Program-made: the position numbers and the translations under genes | The notes under the pieces: generated by a model | What the model saw: only the letters and a program-made list of their open reading frames with translations | Databases searched by the model: none | Told to the model about the DNA's origin: nothing | In this document: one piece after another, positions 1 to 5,004 of the stretch | Layout of the letters: every line of letters begins with the position of its first letter | How positions within the stretch are numbered: the first letter of the stretch is position 1 | Assembly (NCBI GenBank): GCA_014379165.1 | Contig: JACMMG010000039.1 | Location: 1 to 7,513 of the forward strand | DNA: 7,513 nucleotides | Direction of reading: 5' to 3' | Source: Candidatus Parcubacteria bacterium | GTDB lineage: Bacteria > Patescibacteriota > Minisyncoccia > Phycocordibacterales > SBAW01

Positions 1-632
1 CGCTCCGGATGCGGCATCATACCGAATATCGTTTTTTGTTTGTTGGTAACCCCTGCAATGTTTTGTGCTGAGCCATTAGGGTTAAAACCTTTATATTTCA
101 GGAATACCTGCTTATTTTTCTTTAGTGCGGTCGCTTCACTTTTTGAGACAAAGTATTTGCCATAGCCATGAGCCACAGGCACGCTATACGTTTTGCCGAG
201 CATATGCGTATCGTTGAAAAAAGAAGGGCCAGTGACCTCGCAAGCGACATAGTCGCAAAAGAACTTTTGCGAGTCGTTTTGAATAAGCTTACCCGGAAGC
301 AGCCCTGCTTTGACCAATATTTGAAAACCATTACATATACCCAGCATAGGTATCCCCTGTTTTGCAGCATGGCGTAACACCTTCATGATAGGCGCTGCAA
401 TGGCAAGCGCGCCTGGGTCTATGATGTACGCACCTGTCGCTTTTTTATAGGAACGGTCACCAAACGCAAAGCCGCCCGGAAGAACGATAAGGTCGACTTT
501 CGGAAGCTTTGTATCTTTAAACCAAATGAAAGAGGCGCTGTGCCCAAATTTCTTAAAAAAGTTTATGGTATCAAAGTCGCAATTGGAGCCTGGAAAGCGC
601 ACGACACCAACCTTCAATTTGCGGCTCAACAT
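1..632 (-). CDS. purQ: Phosphoribosylformylglycinamidine synthase glutaminase subunit PurQ, C-terminus cut by window edge
   Basis: 210 complete codons are visible; the gene runs off the left edge, probably only a few residues before its stop. PurQ is the class I glutamine amidotransferase of the FGAM synthase complex (step 4 of purine synthesis). It releases ammonia from glutamine for PurL. Seen: N-terminal KVGVVRFPGSNCD (7-19), the oxyanion-hole region VLPGGFAFGD (50-59), nucleophile elbow GICNGFQ with Cys100, and MPHPE with the catalytic His208 and Glu210. After GD the usual short YLRxGA segment is replaced by a longer loop (about 60-80, SYKKATGAYIIDPGALAI), a variant form of the family. 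The ATG at 632 is chosen because the first strand begins right after it; no clear Shine-Dalgarno precedes it. A sigma70-like promoter lies just upstream. No purL or other pur gene is visible in the window. The family call is very secure. Confidence 0.95.
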   Translation of the reverse strand, partial: MLSRKLKVGVVRFPGSNCDFDTINFFKKFGHSASFIWFKDTKLPKVDLIVLPGGFAFGDRSYKKATGAYIIDPGALAIAAPIMKVLRHAAKQGIPMLGICNGFQILVKAGLLPGKLIQNDSQKFFCDYVACEVTGPSFFNDTHMLGKTYSVPVAHGYGKYFVSKSEATALKKNKQVFLKYKGFNPNGSAQNIAGVTNKQKTIFGMMPHPE

Positions 633-644
633 AGATGTCTACTT

Positions 645-674
645 TTTATACAGCGGAAAGCCGATAGAGCGCAA
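645..674 (-). promoter_or_regulatory. Putative sigma70-type promoter of purQ
   Basis: Read on the minus strand, -35 TTGCGC (669-674) and -10 TATAAA (645-650) are separated by 18 bp. The -10 ends 12 bp before the purQ ATG, so the leader would be only a few bases long. The -35 touches the left border of the GIY-YIG unit, which leaves the promoter intact. Inferred from consensus match only. Confidence 0.45.
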
Positions 675-691
675 GCCCCCACACTAACTTT
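675..691. repeat. Left arm of 17-bp perfect inverted repeat
   Basis: The sequence gcccccacactaacttt is the exact reverse complement of 968-984. The arm lies 17 bp upstream of the GIY-YIG start codon. Without the outer gc, which may belong to a direct repeat, the arm is 15 bp. Confidence 0.9.
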
Positions 692-708
692 GTGCTAGGA
701 TACCGCCC

Positions 709-975
709 ATGCATTACGTATATATCTTAATGAGCCAGCAGGATAGAGACTTATACATAGGTTCTACTTCAGATTTACGACGAAGACTTAGTGAACACAA
801 TTCCGGAAAATCCTTTTCAACCGCGTCGCGCCGACCATTTAAACTTGTATATTATGAAGCATACTCTGCTGAAGCTGAGGCGCGTAAACGAGAAAGTTCG
901 CTTAAATTGCACGGACAGGCACGACGACAACTTATGATTCGTCTGCAAACAAGTCTTCGTCAAGCAAAAAGTTAG
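709..975 (+). CDS. Small GIY-YIG nuclease-domain protein (88 aa)
   Basis: A single-domain GIY-YIG protein of the UvrC/SLX1-like short type, a family of DNA nucleases that cut with one metal ion. Motifs in order: the GIY strand as YVYIL (3-7, Tyr5), the YIG strand as LYIGST (15-20), the helix with catalytic Arg in LRRRLSEHN (23-31), and the metal-binding Glu62 in ARKRESSLK (58-66). The active-site set looks complete, so the protein is probably an active nuclease or nicking enzyme; no separate DNA-binding domain fits in 88 residues. The ATG at 709 has an AGGA at 697-700, 8 bases ahead. A TGC-TAGGAT extended -10-like element (693-701) overlaps this and is weak. The gene is on the opposite strand to both neighbours and sits inside inverted repeats, which suggests a self-spreading unit. 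From general knowledge, similar short proteins recur in CPR genomes. The substrate is unknown. Confidence 0.88.
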   Translation: MHYVYILMSQQDRDLYIGSTSDLRRRLSEHNSGKSFSTASRRPFKLVYYEAYSAEAEARKRESSLKLHGQARRQLMIRLQTSLRQAKS

Positions 976-984
976 TGTGGGGGC
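968..984. repeat. Right arm of 17-bp perfect inverted repeat
   Basis: The sequence aaagttagtgtgggggc mirrors 675-691. It includes the last codons and the TAG stop of the GIY-YIG gene, so the gene end and the repeat are integrated. It lies 6 bp before the dnaX terminator hairpin. Confidence 0.9.
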
Positions 985-985
985 A

Positions 986-1031
986 AGCAAAATTGGCTAT
1001 TCTGTACCGGCTAACCGGTACAGAGCCAATT
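986..1031 (-). terminator. Rho-independent terminator overlapping the dnaX stop codon
   Basis: The core stem is tctgtaccgg (1001-1010) with ccggtacaga (1015-1024) around a ctaa loop. It extends through 991-997 pairing with 1025-1031, with a 3-base bulge at 998-1000. On the minus strand it is followed by TTTT (990-987). The dnaX stop (997-999) lies in the stem, so the last dnaX codons form the hairpin. On the + strand no T-run follows. The T-run is short, so strength is uncertain. Confidence 0.65.
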
Positions 1032-2058
1032 CCAGTGGAATGGCGGCAATGGGCGCGCGAGGGGTTTCAATAAGTGCGGTTATTAGTTCCGCAAGCGTAC
1101 CAGAATTAATATTTGTTCCCTCTTTGCCTGCCAACTCTTTTAGAAGTTTGAAATCATCTTCGCCAAACTGTGCTGCAAGCTCGGTTTCCATCTTCGGCGA
1201 AAAACGGATAAGCAAAATCGAGCGTATTTTTGTAACAGCAAGTAAAATAAAAAGATGCGCCTCTACCCCGCCTGAAAGTGCCTGATGAAATATCTCTATC
1301 GCCGCTTCGGTGTCTTTTTTTGCTAGTGCCTGAAGAAATGAATTGACGAGGCTTGAAGAAGGCGCCCCAACAACCTTTGCTACCTCTTCTTGAGAAAGTT
1401 TGCTATCGCTTGAAATTGTAAGAACCTTCTGCAAAATACCAAGCGTGTCGCGAAAGGAGCCTTCGCCCATGAGGGCCACAAGTTCCGCTCCAGCTGGCGA
1501 AATAGTTGCTCCTTCTTTTTTGGCGACATCAAGTACCAATTTTTTGAGTGTATCGTGCGAGGGCTTTTTGAAATTAAATACCTGACAGCGGGAAATTATT
1601 GTTTCAGGGACTTTTTCCAGTTCTGTTGTTGCGAGCACAAAAATCGCATGCGCGGGCGGCTCTTCAAGCGTTTTTAAAAATGCACCCCATGCATCTTTTG
1701 TAAGTGCATGGGCCTCGTCAATAATATAAAACTTATACGTTGATTGAAACGGCAATGTAGATACGCCTTCACGAAGCTCGCGTATTTCATCAATACCACG
1801 ACTGCTTGCCGCATCCATTTCATAGATATCTTGCTCGTTAGTATCTAGAGCGCGCGCCAAAATGCGCGCCATCGAAGTTTTGCCCGTCCCGCGACCGCCG
1901 GCAAAAAGGTAGGCATGGGCAACCTTTCCCTGCTTTACGGCTGCTTCAAGCACGGATGTAATATGTTCTTGCCCGCGCACTTCGGCAAATGTCTTTGGCC
2001 GGTACTCACGATAGAGCGCTTTAGGATTTCTTTCTTGGTCAGGAGCCTTCTTTGCCAT
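997..2058 (-). CDS. dnaX: DNA polymerase III gamma/tau subunit, short gamma-like form without zinc module
   Basis: This is the AAA+ motor subunit of the clamp loader, which loads the sliding clamp on primed DNA together with delta and delta-prime. The 353 residues show YREYRPKTFAEVRGQEH (16-32), Walker A GGRGTGKTS (54-62), DAASSRGIDEIRELRE (82-97), Walker B YIIDEAH (111-117), the sensor 1 strand (about 139-145), the arginine-finger motif SRC (156-158), sensor 2 GSFRD (200-204), and the collar domain III from about 225 to the end. Canonical DnaX has about 25 extra residues with four zinc-binding Cys between Walker A and DAAS. Here ARALDTNEQDIYEMDAAS bridges directly, and Cys158 is the only cysteine. 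There is no tau-type C-terminal extension, so only a gamma-like product is made, with no need for a frameshift. The ATG at 2058 gives the natural MAKK start; no Shine-Dalgarno is present and a -10-like TATACT lies 6 bases ahead. Confidence 0.95.
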   Translation of the reverse strand: MAKKAPDQERNPKALYREYRPKTFAEVRGQEHITSVLEAAVKQGKVAHAYLFAGGRGTGKTSMARILARALDTNEQDIYEMDAASSRGIDEIRELREGVSTLPFQSTYKFYIIDEAHALTKDAWGAFLKTLEEPPAHAIFVLATTELEKVPETIISRCQVFNFKKPSHDTLKKLVLDVAKKEGATISPAGAELVALMGEGSFRDTLGILQKVLTISSDSKLSQEEVAKVVGAPSSSLVNSFLQALAKKDTEAAIEIFHQALSGGVEAHLFILLAVTKIRSILLIRFSPKMETELAAQFGEDDFKLLKELAGKEGTNINSGTLAELITALIETPRAPIAAIPLELALYRLAGTE

Positions 2059-2064
2059 GACAGT

Positions 2065-2070
2065 AGTATA
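2065..2070 (-). promoter_or_regulatory. Candidate -10 element of dnaX, suggesting a leaderless mRNA
   Basis: TATACT on the minus strand ends 6 bases before the dnaX ATG, which puts the likely transcript start at or next to the start codon. The -35 region at optimal spacing (TTTCTT, 2088-2093) is poor. The terminator of the upstream gene lies immediately before, so dnaX needs its own promoter here. Consensus match only. Confidence 0.35.
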
Positions 2071-2088
2071 GAGGAAATATAAGGATAA

Positions 2089-2121
2089 AGAAAAAGGCCG
2101 GCGGTAGCGATACCGACGACC
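2089..2121 (-). terminator. Rho-independent terminator after the Cys-cluster/HTH gene
   Basis: On the minus strand, ggtcg-t-cggta pairs with taccg-c-cggcc around a TCGC tetraloop. The two 5-bp stems are split by a single T/C mismatch, with one G-T pair. TTTTT then CTTT follow directly. The structure lies between the stop at 2147 and dnaX, so it ends the upstream transcript. Confidence 0.8.
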
Positions 2122-2146
2122 ACATAGCTCACATAGGTGTCTCCTT

Positions 2147-3001
2147 TTACTTCTTATTAGTAAGAGCAGGAGCGATTTGAAGAAATTGTCTTTGGTTTCC
2201 CTTGCCCATCTGGCGGAAAAGTTGGATAAGCCTTACTTCCGAAGCCGAGAGCGGCAGAGTTAGGTCGGCCTCCAATTCAACACTTACCTCCTTTTGTTTC
2301 TTGGAGAGAGCAGTTACAAGGGGCTCAGAGCTTTCAATTGCCGCTGTAACAGGCAGCACCGAAACCGTTTTTTTCATTTCATCTATGAACCCAGGATGCC
2401 TCAAGAAGTAGTGGTGCACGGCCGCGGGCGACACACCCAACTCTTTAGCGAAAGTCGAAATGCGAAATTCTTTCCCCGACGTATGAATTCTTTTGCCGGC
2501 TTCAAAATATCGCCTTTTTGTTTTTTCCTGCCTACTTTCTGTCTTAACGGGTGGATGCGAGCAAACTTTTGTTTCCACCCTCGCAGGAGGTACGACGAGA
2601 GAAATCTCCTTCTGATCGAGATCCTTACGCGCAACTGCTGCACGAAGGAGAGAGGTAGCAGGCTTCTCTACTGCTCGAGATGAAGTAGTTATCCTAACAG
2701 AAGATGTCGGTTTTATCGAAACTGGCACGGAGGGTAAATTTTCTTTGAAGTTTTTCTCATCATGCTCCTCCTCTTCACCCTTAAGAGTTGGGTGGAGTGC
2801 TTTCAGTTTTTCCACCAGCGAGCCTTGCCTGCGATATGGCGATTTACAGCCTTCGCAGTTTTTACCAAGCTTCGCATGCGATGACATCGCCTTGCACAGG
2901 TCTTTCGATGCACCGTCGCGGCCAGCGTCAAACGCACAGCCGCCCTGATACAAGGGACTTTCTTCTATGGCTAACATGGGCATTTGTCGCCTACCTTTCA
3001 T
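2147..3001 (-). CDS. Unrecognised protein with N-terminal Cys cluster and helix-turn-helix, possible regulator (284 aa)
   Basis: I do not recognise the family. The N-terminus holds Cys22, Cys36, Cys49 and Cys52, with CEGC as a knuckle and His42 between them, which could bind one zinc or an Fe-S cluster. Residues 74-165 are charged and low in order (GEEEEHDEK, many Ser, Thr and Pro). Residues 178-212 fit a helix-turn-helix: FRISTFAKELGVSPAAV, then HHYFLRHPGF, with LGVS at the turn. The C-terminal helix SEVRLIQLFRQM (254-265) and the following residues resemble the closing segment of many cI/SOS-type repressors. The inferred role is DNA-binding regulation, possibly metal- or redox-sensing. The ATG at 3001 has no Shine-Dalgarno; ATG codons at 2983 (after TAGG) and 2977 are alternatives and keep all motifs. 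A promoter-like pair lies upstream and a strong terminator downstream, so it is probably a single-gene transcript. Confidence 0.75.
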   Translation of the reverse strand: MKGRRQMPMLAIEESPLYQGGCAFDAGRDGASKDLCKAMSSHAKLGKNCEGCKSPYRRQGSLVEKLKALHPTLKGEEEEHDEKNFKENLPSVPVSIKPTSSVRITTSSRAVEKPATSLLRAAVARKDLDQKEISLVVPPARVETKVCSHPPVKTESRQEKTKRRYFEAGKRIHTSGKEFRISTFAKELGVSPAAVHHYFLRHPGFIDEMKKTVSVLPVTAAIESSEPLVTALSKKQKEVSVELEADLTLPLSASEVRLIQLFRQMGKGNQRQFLQIAPALTNKK

Positions 3002-3048
3002 AGGTAAGAATTACACACGTCACCAGTGAAGGTGCGTCTATATCGCAG

Positions 3049-3076
3049 AGTATATCTAGGAAGCCTAAAGAGCAAA
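3049..3076 (-). promoter_or_regulatory. Putative promoter of the Cys-cluster/HTH gene
   Basis: On the minus strand, -35-like TTTGCT (3071-3076) and -10 TATACT (3049-3054, one mismatch to consensus) are 16 bp apart. The leader would be about 40 bases. It contains tcac-ca-gtga (3020-3029), a small inverted repeat that could be an operator for the HTH protein itself. The alternative is a start nearer the ATG using TAATTC. Weak evidence. Confidence 0.35.
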
Positions 3077-3097
3077 TAAAATTACCCTCTGACTTGT

Positions 3098-3514
3098 TTA
3101 TTTCTTCGAAACTTTTCGCTTAACGCGCTTTGCAACTTTTTTACCAACTTTGCGGCCGGTCTTTGCGGCACGTGCTCCTTTTTGCTGAGCAGCCTGCATA
3201 TGCGCCCAAGAATCGCGGAGATCTTTTGCAACTTGCTTAAGCTCGCCTGCACTAGTTCCCGCTACTCCGGCATACCGCTTCATGACGCCTTGGACGATTC
3301 CCATATACTTAGCCTTATCAATATCCTGGAGTTTCTCTACTCCTTCAAGTACCTCGGCACGCGCTTTAAGCATCCAGCTTCGTGCCTGGCGTCGATGCTT
3401 TGCAGCGTCTTTAGCCCCATACAGCCAGTATGCGCCCGCTGCCGCAGCGGCAGCCGCTGCTACTCCTACACCCACTCCCACTGCTGCACCTGTATTAGAA
3501 TTTTTCTTCGCCAT
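3098..3514 (-). CDS. Small membrane-anchored protein with highly basic histone H1-like tail, YtxH-like layout (138 aa)
   Basis: After MAKKNSN comes a Gly/Val/Ala-only segment (9-28) leading into YWLY (29-32). It is long enough for one membrane helix, with glycine zipper-like GVGVGV. Residues 35-66 are a charged helix (KDAAKHRRQARS onward, then KARAEVLEGVEKL). A second helical part follows (67-110). The tail 112-138 is almost only Lys, Arg, Ala, Gly and Val (GRKVGKKVAKRVKRKVSKK), as in bacterial H1-like proteins and nucleic-acid-binding tails. Basic residues after the membrane helix suggest the bulk is cytoplasmic. The layout (MAKK, glycine-rich helix, helical tail) resembles YtxH-type proteins, and the gene upstream encodes a YtxG-like protein. 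The function is unknown; tethering DNA, RNA or acidic lipid head groups to the membrane is possible. No Shine-Dalgarno is visible before the ATG. It was preferred over a longer reading on the other strand because of its coherent protein features. Confidence 0.75.
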   Translation of the reverse strand: MAKKNSNTGAAVGVGVGVAAAAAAAAGAYWLYGAKDAAKHRRQARSWMLKARAEVLEGVEKLQDIDKAKYMGIVQGVMKRYAGVAGTSAGELKQVAKDLRDSWAHMQAAQQKGARAAKTGRKVGKKVAKRVKRKVSKK

Positions 3515-3571
3515 AAACTAGTGAATGAGATAAATAATAATCTATTGTTATTTACGAAGGAACGACGTTTA

Positions 3572-3592
3572 TATAGTGCGAAGCACTCTATA
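3572..3592. other. Small hairpin between the two small membrane-protein genes
   Basis: agtgc (3575-3579) and gcact (3583-3587) pair around gaa; tatag (3572-3576) and ctata (3588-3592) allow an alternative longer pairing with a 2-base bulge. On the minus strand no T-run follows, so it is not a classic terminator. It could be an RNA 3' end or a processing site of the dus transcript. Confidence 0.35.
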
Positions 3593-3612
3593 GTATTTTA
3601 GAAAATGAATAA

Positions 3613-3906
3613 TTATTCCACCTCTTCCTTTTTCTTGCGTCGCACCCCTATTTTGCGTGCAGCGAACGCGAGCCCTGCATCCAGTATTGCTTTGCTTTTG
3701 CTTCCCTCTTCTCTTAAATTGACGCGCAGCGCTTCGAAATCTTTCTCTACTGCATCTCCCGCACTGCGAATCTTGCGAACTATTTCGCGCAGATCACGCA
3801 CGATCGGTAGTATATACCATAACAACACAACTATCCCGCCGGTCACCACCAGTACCGCAAGCCCCGTAATCGTAAAGAAGATGTTTGTAAGCAATACGTC
3901 GTTCAT
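3613..3906 (-). CDS. Small single-pass membrane protein, YtxG/DUF948-like layout (97 aa)
   Basis: A hydrophobic segment at 8-34 (TNIFFTITGLAVLVVTGG, then IVVLLWYILPI) is followed by RDLREIVRKIRSAGDAVEKD and a charged amphipathic helix to the end, closing with RRKKKEEVE. The membrane helix followed by a long helix with regular spacing is the pattern of YtxG/DUF948 proteins, but I cannot confirm homology. The gene starts 4 bases after the dus stop and is surely co-transcribed with it. A strong AGGAG (3908-3912) lies only one base before the ATG at 3906, closer than is usual. The TTG at codon 5, 13 bases from AGGAG, is the only nearby alternative and would trim four residues. The next gene downstream is the basic-tailed YtxH-like protein. 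The function is unknown. Confidence 0.75.
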   Translation of the reverse strand: MNDVLLTNIFFTITGLAVLVVTGGIVVLLWYILPIVRDLREIVRKIRSAGDAVEKDFEALRVNLREEGSKSKAILDAGLAFAARKIGVRRKKKEEVE

Positions 3907-3910
3907 GCTC

Positions 3911-4927
3911 CTATGCTAGCGCACTTTTGCTTAAAAAGTTTTCAACAATCCGCTCCACGTCGCCAGCACTCTTCGCCTCCATGAGTTCCATGCGCAACTC
4001 TTTTGCACCTGAGAAGCCTTCAACATAGGCTTTGAAATGCTTTTTCATGATCGCAAAACTTTTTATATCACCAAGAAGCTCTTCAAACAATTGCGTATGC
4101 TCGACAGCCACCTTTAGCCGTTTTTCCACATTCCAACATTCTACAGAATGTTGGAATGTTTCCGAAAATAACCATGGCTTTCCGAATATTGCGCGGCCGA
4201 GCATAACGCCGTCAGCTCCTGACACTTCTGCTTTTGCCTTTGCGTCTTCAAGATCAAGTACATCACCATTTCCAATGATGAGTGTTTCGCTCTTCACCTC
4301 ATTGCGGATTTCTACTGCACGTCGAATCCTTTCCCAATGGGCAGGAACCTTTGACATTTCTTTGCGCGTGCGCGCATGAAGCGCGATTGCCGCTGGTTTT
4401 GCAGACAAAAGTGCAGGAAGCCATTCTTCCAGAATATCGGTGTTGTATCCGAGTCGCGTCTTAACCGAAACGGGTAAATTGGGCGCGCCTCTTTGTGCAG
4501 CTTCTATCATACTGACCGCAAGAGCTGAATTTTTTATGAGGGCAGCCCCTGAACCTTGGTCAACTATTGTATCAATTGGGCAACCCATATTTATATCAAC
4601 GCCATCAAATCCGAGCTCTTGTGCAAGAGCGGCTGCCTTTTCCATATATTCAGGAGTGGAAGAAAAAAACTGTGCGACGATAGGTCGTTCGCCCTCACTA
4701 TATATAAGATCACGCATGAGCTTCGCCCGCCCCTCTTCCGGTGCAAGGGCAAGGCCATCGGCAGAAACGAATTCGGTATACATTACAAAATTTGCCTCTG
4801 ACGTTGTCGCAAGGCCGTCAGGCTTGGAGTATTTTGCGATAATCCGTCGAAAGGCCGCGTCGGTAACATCTGCTAAAGGCGCAAGAGCAAAAAACGGCTT
4901 CGGCAATGTGCCCCAAAATCCCTGCAT
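3911..4927 (-). CDS. dus: tRNA-dihydrouridine synthase, DusB/Nifr3-type
   Basis: An FMN- and NADPH-dependent enzyme that reduces uridines in tRNA loops; cytoplasmic. From the ATG at 4927 (338 aa): FFALAPLADVTDAAFR (12-27, FMN-binding start of the TIM barrel), VAQFFSSTPEYM (84-95), DINMGCP with catalytic Cys116, VSVKTRLG (Lys156), HARTR (His184, Arg186), IIGNGDV (218-224) and GVMLGRAIFGKPWLF (240-254, phosphate binding). A helical tRNA-binding domain follows (about 268-338, with IMKKHFKAYVEGF). The reading frame stays open to an ATG at 5032, but those 35 residues are not family-like and would overlap the divergent gene; 4927 fits the family start. No Shine-Dalgarno precedes it. Residues 257-267 (TFQHSVECWNV) are encoded by a perfect palindrome placed between barrel and helical domain. 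The gene heads an operon with the small membrane protein. Confidence 0.93.
   Translation of the reverse strand: MQGFWGTLPKPFFALAPLADVTDAAFRRIIAKYSKPDGLATTSEANFVMYTEFVSADGLALAPEEGRAKLMRDLIYSEGERPIVAQFFSSTPEYMEKAAALAQELGFDGVDINMGCPIDTIVDQGSGAALIKNSALAVSMIEAAQRGAPNLPVSVKTRLGYNTDILEEWLPALLSAKPAAIALHARTRKEMSKVPAHWERIRRAVEIRNEVKSETLIIGNGDVLDLEDAKAKAEVSGADGVMLGRAIFGKPWLFSETFQHSVECWNVEKRLKVAVEHTQLFEELLGDIKSFAIMKKHFKAYVEGFSGAKELRMELMEAKSAGDVERIVENFLSKSALA
4128..4159. repeat. Perfect 32-bp palindromic repeat inside dus
   Basis: acattccaacattct (4128-4142) and agaatgttggaatgt (4145-4159) are exact reverse complements around a 2-base centre (ac). The repeat is in frame in dus and encodes the variable linker between the catalytic barrel and the helical domain. 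No T-run follows on either strand, so it is not a terminator. Within each arm the unit cattc/aacattc is partly repeated. It looks like a REP/MITE-like palindromic insertion; origin is inferred. Confidence 0.9.
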
Positions 4928-4945
4928 AAAATACACCGTAGCATA

Positions 4946-4957
4946 CTCGACCTCGAG
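4946..4957. other. Short inverted repeat in the dus/GtrA divergent intergenic region
   Basis: ctcga-cc-tcgag is a 5-bp-arm inverted repeat midway between the divergent starts at 4927 and 5005. It could be an operator or a chance XhoI-like site. Around it no convincing -35/-10 pair is visible for either gene, although TAGGAT (4969-4974) could serve as the -10 for the + strand gene. Confidence 0.25.
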
Positions 4958-5004
4958 CAAAAACTGTGTAGGATAAAGAAAGCTTGTAGACATGGAGATG
5001 AACC

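Larger units (their letters stand above)
671..988. mobile_element. Candidate small mobile unit: GIY-YIG gene with terminal inverted repeats and 6-bp flanking direct repeats
   Basis: A perfect 17-bp inverted repeat (gcccccacactaacttt at 675-691, its reverse complement at 968-984) brackets a single + strand GIY-YIG gene. The hexamer gcaagc stands at 671-676 and again at 983-988. If this is a target-site duplication, the element is 677-982 (306 bp) with 15-bp inverted ends. Removing one hexamer plus the element would join the dnaX terminator T-run directly to the purQ promoter, a neat ancestral junction. The right repeat contains the GIY-YIG stop codon. The repeats are seen directly; mobility is inferred. 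The alternative is a paired stem flanking the gene at the RNA level, with a chance hexamer match. Confidence 0.5.

Noticed and set aside
997..2058. Programmed frameshift site in dnaX
   Set aside because: No slippery A-run with a following stem was seen near the end of the AAA+ domain, and the gene already ends as a gamma-like product.
1935..2132. 65-codon minus-strand frame overlapping the dnaX start
   Set aside because: It runs through a terminator hairpin into dnaX in another frame and shows no protein-like features beyond a chance hydrophobic stretch.
3572..3592. Hairpin as a terminator of the dus operon
   Set aside because: On the minus strand the bases after the stem are TAAACG, with no T-run; kept only as a weak structural feature.
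3182..3601. 139-codon open frame on the + strand opposite the basic-tailed protein
   Set aside because: Low-complexity, Cys-rich translation with no domain or ribosome binding site; it mirrors the composition of the minus-strand gene.
4440..4976. 178-codon open frame on the + strand within dus
   Set aside because: It is the antisense of a strongly conserved Dus gene and has no recognisable domain.
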